A stretch of 64,000 bases of DNA from Delphinus delphis. Taxonomy: Eukaryota > Chordata > Mammalia > Artiodactyla > Delphinidae. Positions 45,676-56,759 of the stretch are shown piece after piece; positions within the stretch are counted from its first letter, which is position 1; the number at the start of each line of letters is the position of its first letter. Made by a program: the position numbers and the translations under genes. The notes under the pieces were generated by a model. That model was not told the origin of the DNA and made no database searches. It worked only from the letters and a program-made list of their open reading frames with translations. The stretch spans positions 45,350,006-45,414,005 of the forward strand of contig NC_082684.1 of NCBI RefSeq assembly GCF_949987515.2, given 5' to 3'.

Positions 45676-46680
45676 GTCAAACCTATTTCTCCTTGTCTTG
45701 GGCCTTGCGCCCGCACTTTCTACCCATCCTACTTGTCCTCATCCCTCCTAGGACTTTGCCTCTATTAGGTCGTCATCTGTGATCAGTTCTCCAGTCCTGA
45801 GAACTAGTCTCTAGTCTCTCTGGCCACTTTCATTCCTCCTCTCCACAAACCCCCAGGTCCTGACCTCTGCTGCCCATCAGAACCTCTGCTCAGGCCTGCA
45901 GAGGCCAGACTCATAATGCCCCTGCAGGGGCTCAGGTCAGACTGTCCTAACCCCAATGAAGAGAGTGGAAATTCACTCCCTCCCGCACCTTACCATAGTC
46001 CTTTCCATCAGGAAGCAAAAGAACAAAGCTCTGCAGATCCTGGCACTCCAGCCGGGAGCAGGAAGTACAACTCTTTGGTCATCCCACTCTGGCTCAGCCT
46101 CTGAGGGTCCCCTTCCAGCTCACTCCCACCAGACAAGTGCCCAGTTGGCCCTGGAAGAGTTGCAGAGCCTTCAGGCTCACCTCCAGATGAGTGCAGAGCT
46201 CCAGCAACTGAGTGGGGGCGATTGAGAAGTCTTGGGCACTTTCTGATATTCAGTGGCTCAGAGTGCCTGGCCCACAGAGGGTGCGTAATACGTGCAGAAT
46301 GTAAAATGCATGAATCTGATATGTAGGCTACCTGCTGTCTACCAGCCTATCCCAAAGCTGGGTATGACCAGAGCTTAATCACCCAGCTTAAGCAGACTTT
46401 CTGAGACCCACTCTGCCAGGAGGCTATCAACTGTCAGACTTCATGGCTCTAGCAGAGGCACTGATCCATCCTGGGGCATATGAGTCCATGACAAATGCCT
46501 AGACCCTGAACTGGAATGAGATGAGTCTGCCATGGTGGACATGGTCCAGGCTGGACCAGGAATCCATCCAGGAGCGGCCTGCCCAGGCTGAGATATATGA
46601 ATCCATGCCTAGAGAGAGCAACTGACGCTGCTGAGATATCCTTACCATAGTGTTCTTCTGCCAGGACATCCCTAGTTTAA
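45676..46680. other. no recognisable gene
   Basis: Two overlapping open frames (45916-46104, 45956-46225) have no known motif. A weak L2/MIR end-like piece lies at 46235-46320. The right part has an imperfect internal repeat (catatgagtccatgacaaatgcctag / tatatgaatccatgcctagagag). Confidence 0.4.
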
Positions 46681-46690
46681 AAAGGAGGGT

Positions 46691-47369
46691 TACAGCAATC
46701 CCACTACTGAACATATACCCTGAGAAAATCATAATTCAAAAAGATACGTGTACCACAATGTTCATTGCAGCACTATTTACAATAGCCAGGACATGGAAGC
46801 AACCTAAATGTCCATCGACAGATGAATGGATAAAGAAGATGTGGTACATATATACAATGGAATATTACTCAGCCATAAAATGGAACGAAATTGAGTTGTT
46901 TGTAATTAGGCGGATGGACCTAGAGTCTGTCATACAGAGTGAAGTAAGTCAGAAAGAGAAAAACAAATATGCTAACGCACATATATGGAATCTAAAATAA
47001 ACGGTACTGATGAACCTACTGGCAGGGCAGGAATAAAGACGCAGAGGTAGAGAACAGACTTGAGGACACAGGGTGGGAAGGGGAAGCTGGGACGAAGTGA
47101 GAGAGTAGCACGGACGTATATACACTACCAAATGTAAAATAGATAGCTAGTGGGAAGCTGCTGCATAGCACAGGGAGATCAACTCAGAGCTTTGTGACCA
47201 CCTAGAGGGGTGGGATAGGGAGGGTGGGAGGGAGGCTCAATAGGAAGGGGATATGGGGATATATATATACTTATAGCTAATTCACTTTGTTACACAGCAG
47301 AAACTAACACAACATTGTAAAGCAATTATACTCTATTAAAGATATTAAATTTAAAAAATTTAAAAATAC
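46691..47369 (+). mobile_element. 5'-truncated L1 with perfect target duplication
   Basis: Starts in the ORF2 C-terminal region (agcaatcccactactgaaca), keeps the ORF2 end to the stop after WNLK near 46998, the whole 3'UTR and an A-rich tail. Perfect 10-bp duplication aaaggagggt at 46681-46690 and 47370-47379. Closely similar to the 3' end of L1 copy A. Confidence 0.95.
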
Positions 47370-47379
47370 AAAGGAGGGT

Positions 47380-48739
47380 CAGGGACTGTGCATAAAAACC
47401 AGGAGATGGGCATGAGCCCAGGGCAAGTGCAGAAATACTCTGAGGTTTGTTACATCTCAGCCAGTTCTTCTACCTGCCCTCCTCACCCAGAAATTACTCT
47501 TTTTAAATGGATATAATAAACAGTGAAGAACAGATTGGATAGACAGACGGATGGATGGTGGTGGGTGGATGGATGGATGGAGATACAGAGGGAGGGGGGT
47601 TTAATTCAAGATACTTTCCCAGAAGTATGAGAATTTCAAAAGAGAATATAAACCTTTGCGATGGAAAAGCCTCTATATGGAAATCCATGGGACAGCCCAG
47701 TTGCCAGCTACGTGCAGCCAGCCCTCAGACACAGGTTTTCTAACTCCAAGTCATCATCCCAGGCTGCACTTATACATGGCATTATAGCCTTAGGGAAATA
47801 CATACGGATAATTAGCTACTCCTGCTTTTAAAAATTCATTCCAAGACACAAAACCTGCTATAGAACCAAAGTTGAGATAATAATTTGGGGACAATGATGA
47901 CAGCATTCAGACAACTGAGACAGGAGGCAACACGACATTTTTTGACTCATAAAACCATTTTCCTATTACCCAAATCCAGTTTAAGTCCACACAACAGCTG
48001 CTGATGGTGCTGTGTAATTCCCTAGAGGTACCTCCTCCTGAAGAGAGAAATTTAAACCACTGACCGCATCAAATCCTGGTGGACTGTGGCCATCAGCAAT
48101 GACCCTGAGGCTAATCAGATCTCCATTCTCTATAAGTAAAGATGCCCAGAAGTGCTGGATATGTTTGGGTGGCCTCCTCCTGGAGCTACATTCATTTTGA
48201 AGCTATAAAACCACAGCAACCATTTCTATAAAATTTGGATAATTCCAGTTTCTACGCTATTGGTTTTCATCAGGAAGGCTCACATATCAAAACGAGCTGT
48301 AAAATATGAAATGAGCAGTAAGGACAGATTCTTCCATGACAGCCTCCTCAATGCTCACCCTGGGGTCGCTGCAGGTGCTGAGTTCCAGGCATGGCAATAG
48401 GAACATTTTTGCCGTCCCTCTATGATCACGAGCCATGTGAACTTGGGATGCTGGTTGGCTCTGTAACTCAGATGTTAGCTGGAGTTTCAGCTACTTCAGA
48501 TCTAGATAAGATGGATTTACAACCTTTACCAAAACCCAAAGCCCTGTCCGCAAAATTCCTCAGCTCCCCATGGGCTTATATTTCTATATTATCCTTGACC
48601 TTAAATTTCCTGCTTCTGCTGAAATTTTGTTTTTCGCTTCGCATCCCTTGATCTCATCTGGAATCGACCCAAACTTGGTGCCCACTCTCCAAAATCCTCA
48701 GCTTCAAAACAAGTTCAAATAATTATTATTAACAACTAA
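47380..48739. other. unique sequence with a short (GGAT)n
   Basis: A ggatggatggtggtgggtggatggatgga block lies near 47550-47580. Otherwise nothing recognised. Confidence 0.45.
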
Positions 48740-48835
48740 GATTTATTGGGCGCTTACTGTATATCAGACTCTATTCAGAGCACTTATGTGTATGTTTTCA
48801 TTTGATCATCCCAACAATACTTTAAAAAATATCCA
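48740..48835 (-). mobile_element. MIR/L2-type 3' end, inverted
   Basis: The block atttattgggcgcttactgtatatcagactctattcagagcac is the shared reverse terminus of L2 and MIR; too short to choose. Confidence 0.6.
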
Positions 48836-49329
48836 GAATATTACCTGTAGCAGAATCAGGATTTGGGGATCACAGGAAAGTGGCATCACATTCTGCACAA
48901 AAGAAAAACAACTTCTAATTGTCTTGGTCTGTCTGGCTTCCCTGGTCTTCAGTTCTTCACAGGCTCTATCTATCCCCTGTGGCAAGCCCTCCTTGCAACC
49001 TCATCTTATTGGCTTCTACTGTCTCCCATCATAAATTTGCTTCTCACTTATTCTGTCTGGTATTAGTCTAGGAATCTTATCTTATGCAGGGAAATCCTGC
49101 TTACTTAGAGCACCTATTTCCAAATTCTCATGTACGAAATGACTGTGGTGTTCAGCAGAACAAGGTGATTCACTCTGCACAGTGAGGACTTTCCTGAGAA
49201 GGTAGCTGGGATTATAAAAATCAGGTTTGGTTGATACTTGTGTCATGGTTCTTACTTGTTGTTATTATGACTGTAATCCCCAAGAAATCAAACCAAACAT
49301 CAGGAATAGAGCTGGACTCATTTGTGGAC
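48836..49329. other. no recognisable feature
   Basis: Single-copy-looking; two short plus-strand open frames without motif. Confidence 0.5.
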
Positions 49330-49840
49330 AATCACTGTTAAGATTTTTAGTTTAAATCTTTTACATTGATAGTGCATTTTCATGTTCTAAATTCAAAGAG
49401 TTCAAAGGATACATGGTGAGAAGGCTCCCTTCCACCCTGGTCCCCCAGCAAGTGGGTTCTTTTCCACTGAGGGGAATAAATTTTATCAATATTTTGCATA
49501 TATTCTAGGGATACTTTAGGCATCTACAAACACACCCTTTTAAATTTCACGCTTCCTCTTTTTATTACAATGGCTTTAAAATGGTAGCATGCCATGCCAC
49601 TGTTAGGCACTTTGCTTTTCTCACTCAACAATAGCTCTCAGAGGTCATTCCACATCAGTATATAAAGAGTTCTTCATTCTTTGTTACAGCTGCATAGTAT
49701 TCTCTTGAGTTCCATAATGTATATAAGCAGTCCCCAAAGTGGGGACATTTAGGTTGATTCCAATGTTCTGCTATTATAAACTATAGTTCAGTTAATAACT
49801 TACACATATATCATCTCACATATGTGCAAGGGAAATGACT
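49330..49840 (-). mobile_element. Old L1-type fragment, inverted
   Basis: The run tcagaggtcattccacatcagtatataaagag, ttacagctgcatagtattct and gcagtccccaaagtggggac-type sequence followed by aggttgattccaatgttctgctattataaac is an old L1 3' region on the minus strand. Confidence 0.65.
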
Positions 49841-49929
49841 TTTGGAAAAAACAATCATGAGAGAAGTGCTGTAGAGAGAAACAGAACCTATCTACAAAGC
49901 TACGCAGATGCAAAGCTACCAGGTCTTAC

Positions 49930-50215
49930 ACTTCACACAAGAGGAGTGGCATCCAAGTGTGTTCCCTCAACTCCCTCCTCTCCCTTAGCATCTTCACTCA
50001 TTTCCTGCTTCCCTCCAGTCTCAGAGGACGGCCTGCTGCATCAATGATGTCTTTTTCCATCAGTTATCCTCCTTCTTTTGCTTCCTACCTCAATCCCTCC
50101 CTCTGAATTCGTTCCTTCCACTCAGCCTACAAATATGCTAAGTCTGCCAAGCTGAAAACAACCAACCAACCAACACTTCACTGACTATTATCTCTTGGTT
50201 GTCTAGTCCAGTTTT
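49930..50215 (+). mobile_element. Possible L2 fragment
   Basis: Pyrimidine-rich, with pieces resembling L2 (cttccctccagtctcag, tccttccactcagcctac). Weak. Confidence 0.3.
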
Positions 50216-50219
50216 CTTA

Positions 50220-50480
50220 AGTTAGTATTTGTGGAGCACTCATTAGGTGTCAAGTACTATTCTAAAATCTTACATGGATTAACTCATTTAATCCCTGACA
50301 ACCCTATAAGGAAGGTACAAAATTATCTCGCCCAGTTTTTGTTTTTGTTTTTAATGAGGAAATAGGCACAGAGAAGTTAGGTGACTTGCCCAAGGTCACA
50401 CAGCTAGTATACGGCAGAGCCAGGGTTTGAACACAGCATCCTTGCTCCAGAGTTCACAAGCTTGAACACTACACTGCCCT
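50220..50480 (-). mobile_element. MIR SINE, full length, inverted
   Basis: The blocks tggagcactcattaggtgtcaagtactattct, ttaactcatttaatccctgacaacc, gaagttaggtgacttgcccaaggtcacacagctag and cagggtttgaacacagc are a nearly complete MIR in minus orientation. Confidence 0.93.
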
Positions 50481-50494
50481 CTGCCTGCACACTT

Positions 50495-50650
50495 CTCAAC
50501 AGAGCCATCTCCATCAGTATGTCTGCTTCCCACCTCTGACTCACCCCTTAACCCTCCATTCTTAACTAACTTCTACCCTTGCTATTCTACTTAAACTCTT
50601 CTGGAAAACTACCAGTGACTTCCTGAGAACCAAACCTAAAGAATCTCATT
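50495..50650 (+). mobile_element. L2 LINE fragment
   Basis: The run ctcaccccttaaccctccattcttaac and aaactaccagtgacttcctgagaacc resembles an L2 internal segment; likely split by the preceding MIR. Confidence 0.45.
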
Positions 50651-50654
50651 TTAC

Positions 50655-51075
50655 AAATGTTATTTTCTAGTCATTATGCCAAGCAAATAGAAAAAGTACA
50701 AGACGATACAATTTTTACTCTCAAGGAGCAAAGAGTTTTGTACATTAGAAAAGGCAATCACGACACAGTGTGACCTGTGTAAAAACATAAATGTGCACAA
50801 GATACAGAAGAGTGTTTACCCCACCGTGAGTGGTCCAAACATGCTTTGTGAAAGACATGGCACCTGAACAGCATTTTGAAGGGTGAATAAGAATTTTCCA
50901 AGCAGACAAAGGTAGAGAAAGTGTTCCAAAAAGATTGCAAAGGGCAGATACTGTTTGAAAGGCTCAGGTTCAATGTCTTGGGGAATAAGCAACCGTTGAC
51001 TCTAAGAAGATGGGAACAGGAGGGTGGGACTGATTGATAGATGATATGGTGGGAGAAGGGGCTGGAGAGTCACGA
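50655..51075 (-). mobile_element. L2 LINE fragment, inverted
   Basis: The run gtcattatgccaagcaaatag, aatttttactctcaaggagcaaagag, gggtgaataagaattttccaagcagac and gtgttccaaaaagattgcaaagggcag follows the L2 reverse strand order. Confidence 0.65.
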
Positions 51076-51084
51076 AGGGCCATA

Positions 51085-52183
51085 AACGCAGAAGAAATGA
51101 AAGCAAAAGTAAACAAATGGGACCTAGTTAGACTTAAAAGCTCTTGCACAGCGAAAGAAACCACCAACAAAATGAAAAGACAACCTACAGAATGGGAGAA
51201 AATATTTGCAAATGATTAGACTAACAAAGGGTTAATATCCAAAATACACAAGCAGCTCATACAACTCAATATCAAACAAAAACAAAAACACATACACACA
51301 CAATCCAATCAAAAAATGGGCAAGACATGAATAGATATTTTTCCAAAGAAAACATACAGGTGGCTAACAGGCACATGAAAAAATGCTCAACATTCCTCAT
51401 TATTAGAGAAATGCAAATCAAAACCACAATGAGGTATCACCTCACACTGGTGAGAATGGCTATCATCAAAAAGTCTACAAACAGCAAATGTTGGAGAGGG
51501 TGTTGAAGAAAGGGTACACACCTACATTGTTGGTGGGGCCAACAGTGGAGCAGCCACTATGGAAAACAGTATGGAGGGTCCTTAAAAAAAATAAATAAAT
51601 AACTAAAAATAGAACTACCATATGATCCAGCAATTCCACTCCTGGGCATAGATCTGAAAAAAATGAAAACACTAAGCCAAAAAAGACACATGTCCCTCTA
51701 TGTTCATAGCAGCACTATTTATAATAGCCAAGGCATGGAAGCAACCTAAGTGTCCATCAACAGATGACTGGATTAAGAAAATGTGGTATATATATAAAAT
51801 GGAATATTACTCAGCCATAAAAAGGAACGAAATACTGCCACTAGCAGCAATGTGGATGGACCTAGAAAATATTATGCTTAGTGAAATAAATCAGAGAACG
51901 ACAATACAATGTGATATCACTGATATGTGGAATCTAAAAAATAATACAAATGAATGTTTATACAAAACAGCAATAGACTCACAGACATAGAAAACAAACT
52001 TATGGTTACCGAAGGATGGGGGGAGGAACAAATTAGGGGTATGGTATTAACAAGATACTATACATAAAATAGATAAGCAACAAGGACTAACTGTACAGGG
52101 AACTATACCCAGTATCTTACAGTAACCTATAACAGAATATAATCTTCAAAAAAACTGAATCACTATGCTGTATACCTGAAACT
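51085..52183 (+). mobile_element. 5'-truncated older L1 (ORF2 C-terminal and 3'UTR)
   Basis: Starts at the ORF2 segment for KVNKWDLVRLKSSCTAKETTNKMKRQ, then [12 protein letters not shown], through the cysteine-motif region (gcaaatgttggagagggtgttg), the MEYYSAIKRNEI region near 51800, and the 3'UTR to cctgaaactaacaag. The end lacks a clear A-tail and no target duplication was found. More diverged than copies A and B. Confidence 0.9.
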
Positions 52184-52189
52184 AACAAG

Positions 52190-52700
52190 AGGGAAGGAGC
52201 CAGCACTACCTCAATCCTCCCTATTCAACTCAATCTCCCTTGGAACTTTTGTGCCTGCTATAAGCCTAGTACATGCTCTTTTCATAACTGTTATAAAAAT
52301 ATCCTAACTGGTTTCTCCATCTCCATTCTCTCTCCTGCTGGTAGGACATATGTCCCATCCTACTCAATTATTGCTATGATTTCCCATGGTCTTGTGAACC
52401 TGCTTTGATTCATATCTGGCATTTCAGACTTGGATTCATAATCTGAATCCAAGTCCCTTCTATCTTATCCTTAACCTGCTCCTCTCGCCACCCTCCATTC
52501 CAGTTCAACTGATCTCCCATTTCACCCTTATCCACTCCGAGAGCATTTCTAATAAACGTGCCCTCTCCATTCCCATTTCACTACAGTATCTCCTCCAGAA
52601 ATCCTTCTTCCTGGACCCGCACTCCTCCAGGAGCAACTCATTCCTCTTCTAGACTCATGTAGTGTTTTATCTGTACCTCTCTTTTGGTCTTTTTGGCCAT
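52190..52700 (+). mobile_element. L2 LINE fragment
   Basis: The run aaatatcctaactggtttctccatctccattctc is the conserved L2 segment equivalent to CCTAACTGGTCTCC; later parts (ctccagaaatccttcttcctggacc) follow in order. Confidence 0.65.
52427..52455. repeat. Perfect hairpin, 12-bp stem and 5-nt loop
   Basis: Arms gacttggattca (52427-52438) and tgaatccaagtc (52444-52455) around loop taatc. Lies within an L2 fragment. Confidence 0.96.
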
Positions 52701-52705
52701 ATAGT

Positions 52706-52801
52706 TATTTGTGTATTTATTCAACATTCAACAAGCATTATTTAGAATCTATGACGTGCCAAGCCCTGTGCTAAGTGCTACGTATACAGTGGTAACCAAA
52801 A
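52706..52801 (-). mobile_element. L2 LINE 3' terminus, inverted
   Basis: The run tttattcaacattcaacaagcattattt, gacgtgccaagccctgtgctaagtgc and cagtggtaaccaaaac is the L2 end on the minus strand. Confidence 0.8.
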
Positions 52802-53010
52802 CAGGGTGCAGGGCAATTTCACACCCTAAGGAACATTTGACAGTATCTAGAGACATTTTTGGTTGTAACACTGTGGGAAAGAAGGTGCTATTGACATTGA
52901 GTAGATAGAGGCTAAGGATGACGCTAAACAGCCTGCAAGGCACACAACATCCCTCACCCAACAGAGAATTATCTGGCTCCCAATGTCAAAAGTGATGAGG
53001 TTGAGAGATT
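52802..53010 (-). mobile_element. MER20 (hAT-Charlie) DNA element
   Basis: The blocks ggaacatttgacagtatctagagacatttttggttgtaac, tagatagaggctaaggatgacgctaaacagcct and caacagagaattatctggctccc match MER20 almost end to end; the terminus gaggttgagaga is retained. Some MER20 copies serve as mammalian regulatory sequence; nothing here shows that for this copy. Confidence 0.93.
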
Positions 53011-53026
53011 ATGTACAAAATGCACA

Positions 53027-53044
53027 GGGGCGGGTGGGGGTGGG
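53027..53044 (+). repeat. G-quadruplex motif
   Basis: G-runs of 4, 3, 5 and 3 separated by single bases (C, T, T). Just downstream of MER20. Confidence 0.8.
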
Positions 53045-53884
53045 AATCTGTTTATTGTTTAGTTTAACATCCTCCAAAACACCCAACATAGTGATTTGAT
53101 AGATAAGCAGCTCCTAAGTATTTTTAGGAATAAAAAATGGTACCCTTAGGATCTAGAAAAGGGATAAGTTTTAATTAGAAAAAGCAATAAGAAATATTAA
53201 TTTCACAGGGGAAATCATAGCCTAAACTTCTCTGTTATGGGTATGGTAAATTAAGTTAGTATTTTATGTTCCACTGTTGTGTTTTCTTCATTATAATATT
53301 TATCATGTAAATCCACCAACTTACATAACTCACTGGGAAAGCAAGGGATTAATTAAGCAATTTCAAGATGCATAAGTACATTAATATTAACAAAATATAT
53401 ATGGTGGTGGAGGAACACATTAAGAGACATAAATCAAAGGTAATAGAGAACAAACTTACTAGTGGAAAACAGGCTTGCAATGTCTAGAAATGTTTTTCTT
53501 TTGTATCTAATAACATGACAGATTCCTGGAACAATACTCCTGTTCATTACAGGGCTATTAATTTCATCATATGTACCTTGTGCGAACTTGCTTTATTTCA
53601 TTTGTGTGTATGTGAAGGGTCAATAGAGGTCACTGTCATGGCAATGACTTGGCATATCCACAGCTTTTGAAATGGTTCTGTACATCCAGCAAAGACAAAC
53701 ATCTGGCAATGGATGGGTTCAGGATGTGCTAACAGGGCCCACTCACAGACATGCATTTCAGGGGCAGGCTAAATGGAAGCTCCAGCCAAGTCCAGACTCT
53801 CCCCCATAGATGGGGCATTTTCCTCCCCAGCTATCCAAGGGAGATTTTACTCAAAGGCATAAATCCTTAAAATTCCAGCCTTAG
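53045..53884. other. unique AT-rich sequence
   Basis: No repeat or gene recognised. The 53270-53640 part is repeat-free and rich in TTAAT/ATTAA motifs. Confidence 0.45.
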
Positions 53885-54005
53885 AAGTATACTGAGAGTT
53901 GATCTAATCCGACCCTTTCATTTTACAGAAAGTGAAACTGAGGCAGAGGAGTTTAAGTGAGTTGCCAAAGGCAGAGAGCTGGCTAGCAGATGCCCTGGTT
54001 TGGAT
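53885..54005 (-). mobile_element. MIR-like SINE, inverted
   Basis: The run gttgatctaatccgaccctttcattttacag, aaagtgaaactgaggcagagg and gtgagttgccaaaggcagagagctggctag resembles inverted MIR or MIR3. Confidence 0.6.
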
Positions 54006-54823
54006 GCCTTCTGACTCCACTAATTCTCCCTGCATTTTCTTACCATTATATCCTTCTGATTTTAAACACATCTCCTACTATTGAACGGAGATTACATTTA
54101 ATATGCCAGTTGCTACTCACTTGTCTCTTTATTTCATGTATTATTTGATTTCAAATGCATTTTATAGTTCAAAGGCTTTGTATATATACCTTTAACCAAA
54201 TATGGATGCATCTATATATTGATTTGTTCATTTGTTGATGTCTAATGGTCAGTGTTTGTGTAGCAGCCAGTGTCTAACCAGGAAAATGGAAAGTATTCCA
54301 GGTATTTCAGAGGGAATTTAATACAGGTAATTGGTTACAAAAGTGGTGAAAGGATTGAGGGGCCCAAAACGCAAAAAAAAATTCCAATTTAAGTAAGCCC
54401 CTAGAGGAGCAAAGGGGAAATTATGTCCAAGGGGTTCATGTACACTGCCACTGTCAGAAACTGGCTGCTGAGCAAGAACCAGGGGAGGCACCTGCTGCCC
54501 ACTGATACTGCTGCCCAGAGCTGGAAGATGAAATAGCTCCTCCCTTTCTTCCACCTTCCAGTCACCCATCAGTACCTCCCACCAGCAGAATCTAATAAGC
54601 CAGCTGGCTAAAAAGTCTGGGAAATGTAGTTTACAGGCTTCCCGCCCCAAAAGTAGAGAGATGGGTGAAGAAGGATCGGTAAGGCCCTGAGCAACCGCAG
54701 ACAGCATCTGGCGCCCACCCCAATGGAAAATCCTTTGTGCGTCTTGTGCAAGAGCAAGCTGCACATGTATTTAAAACTGTCCTCACTGTTGCTCCCATAT
54801 CTGCCAATCTCCCATCATCTTTT
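54006..54823. other. mostly unassigned sequence
   Basis: Near 54605-54635 the block gtctgggaaatgtagttt is the reverse of the acatttcccag repeat family, perhaps a fourth short copy. The 148-codon minus-strand open frame 54318-54764 overlaps it and has no known motif. Confidence 0.4.
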
Positions 54824-55032
54824 TTTTTTTTTTTTTTTTGTTTTTTGGCGGTACGCGGGCCTCTCACTGTTGTGGCCTCTCCCGTTGCGGAGCACAGGCT
54901 CCAGACGCGCAGGCTCAGTGGCCATGACTCACGGGCCCAGCCGCTCCGCGGCATGTGGGATCTTCCCGGACCGGGGCACGAACCCGTGGTCCCCTGCATC
55001 GGCAGGCGGACTCTCAACCACCAGGGAAGCCC
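54824..55032 (-). mobile_element. CHR-type tRNA-derived SINE (copy 5), with small deletion
   Basis: Minus orientation with T-run tail at left. Target duplication tctcccatcatctttt (54808-54823) versus tctcccatgatctttt (55033-55048), one mismatch. Compared with copies 1, 2 and 4, about 9 bp is missing in the tRNA-like head (caaccaccaggg where caaccactgcgccaccaggg is usual) and one base is gained near 54988. Confidence 0.94.
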
Positions 55033-55048
55033 TCTCCCATGATCTTTT

Positions 55049-55621
55049 ATCCCTGCTTTCCTTCCTTCCTCCCTTCCTCACATATCATATGCTAAGCGGG
55101 GCACTTGGCACCGGGGATACAAAGTGAACCAGCCAGTGCTCCTACTCCCATGAGGGTTAGATTCTCGTAGAGGGTAAGACACACAAACATTCTGAGCTCT
55201 CCCTAATTCTTTCCTTTCCGGATTTTTGTTCATGCTTTCCCATTCCTAACTTTCCCAGGATAGCAATTCCCTTATTTAAATGACATGCCAACGCTGCTTA
55301 ATATTCATGCTTTAGAATGCTGTTTACACTTCTACTGTGAATGTAAATCATTTGTCTAATAGGACGCTATTCCAAGATTAAGAGAGGATACGAGTTAATG
55401 AGTGTGTGTGATTTCCAGAAGTATGTTTGAATTTCATAGTCTTATCCTTCACAGCTGAGCCTCAGATTCAGTTGAGGCTTTCTGTATTTCCATTATAATC
55501 AATTTGAGCTTATAAATAATAAGCTTTGTCAAAACAAAAAGGACAGAACTATAGTTTATAGAATTTTCTCATAGAGCCTCCCTGAAAAAATGCATAAAAC
55601 CAGTTTGTTCACTGATTCAAG
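55049..55621. other. unique sequence
   Basis: 55200-55610 is repeat-free, AT-rich and even in composition, the look of possible conserved non-coding DNA. No open frame. Confidence 0.4.
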
Positions 55622-56740
55622 TGAATGAATTGACAGTTAACCCTGCGTTGCTGCTGGGTCCTGAGAATACAGAAGAAAGTAAGAAAGAGTCTCTGTTCTC
55701 AAGGAGCCTGTAGCCTAGAGGGGGAGGTAGACAAACAGAATTAACAGTGACAGCCCAGGGTACAAAGTGCCTAATCGTGGGGTAAGAACACAGAAAAGGG
55801 GTATCCATGTCAGCCTGAGGGCTCAGGGCAGTTTCCAAGAAAAATGAGGCTTTAGATGAAATGGAAGGGTGCAGACAAGTCAAGTGAAGAAGGGAGAAGA
55901 AGGAGGAGGCCTCTTGACCCCCTGCACAAAGCACTGGAGGGTCATGAGACAAGAGTGAAGGAAGGTGCAGGAGTGACTTCCATGAAGGAAAATATGAGAT
56001 GACGTGACGGTTGTTAGGAGGAGTTGGGTTACGGAAGGATTTAAACCATGTGCAAAAGGCTTTATTCTGAAGGAAGTGAACCAGCCACCAGCTTTAGAGG
56101 AAAGAATAAGATCACTCTGGGAGCACCATGGAGGGTGTACCAGAAGGGCTCAAGACTGAGACTGCAAGACCAGTTGAAAGACATTGTGGTAAGAAATGAC
56201 AAGGACCTAAACTATGCGACTGGAGAAGAAATGAAGAGCAGAGGGCAGGGATGAGAAATATATAAGCTAGAGAGGCAATAAGATATAGTGAGAAGTGCTG
56301 TAAGAGCAGAAGAAGGATCTAGAATGATTCCCGGCGTGCTAAGTTATGTGACCAGCGGGCCAGTGGTCCAGTGACCAAGGCAGTGAAGTACAGGAGCAGG
56401 AAAAGTTCAGGGCAGGTATTGGGGTGGTGGGAGATGGCTGGATGAGAAGACTTTTAACATGCTAAATTTAAAACACTTAAGAAACATCCTAGTGTTTGGT
56501 AGAAAATATGAATATGGAGCTCAGCAGACAGACCTGAGCTGTCTACCCAGCTTTAGGAGTTGTCTGCTTTAAAGAGAAGCCAGAGATGGGCAAGAAATCA
56601 CACAAGGAGAAGGAGGAGGCCAAGGACAAATCGCTTGAGAACTTCCATATTTAAAGGACATACAGAGTAAAAGAAACCCACAAAGAAAACCAGGAAAGAA
56701 TGGTTAGAACTGCAGGAGAAAAAGTCTGTGTGTGTTCTGC
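55622..56740 (-). mobile_element. Long L2 LINE fragment, inverted
   Basis: Starts near the L2 3' terminus (ggtcctgagaatacagaag, ctctgttctcaaggagcctgtagcctag), then proceeds in reverse order through aggatttaaaccatgtgcaaaaggc, ataagatcactctgggagc, ggagctcagcagacagacctgagctg and ggccaaggacaaatcgcttgag. At about 1.1 kb it is the longest L2 copy in the window. Orientation minus. Confidence 0.75.
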
Positions 56741-56759
56741 CTTATCTCGTAAACCTCCA

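Noticed and set aside
54318..54764. 148-codon minus-strand frame
   Set aside because: No domain, no conserved look, and partly overlaps an old repeat piece; judged chance.
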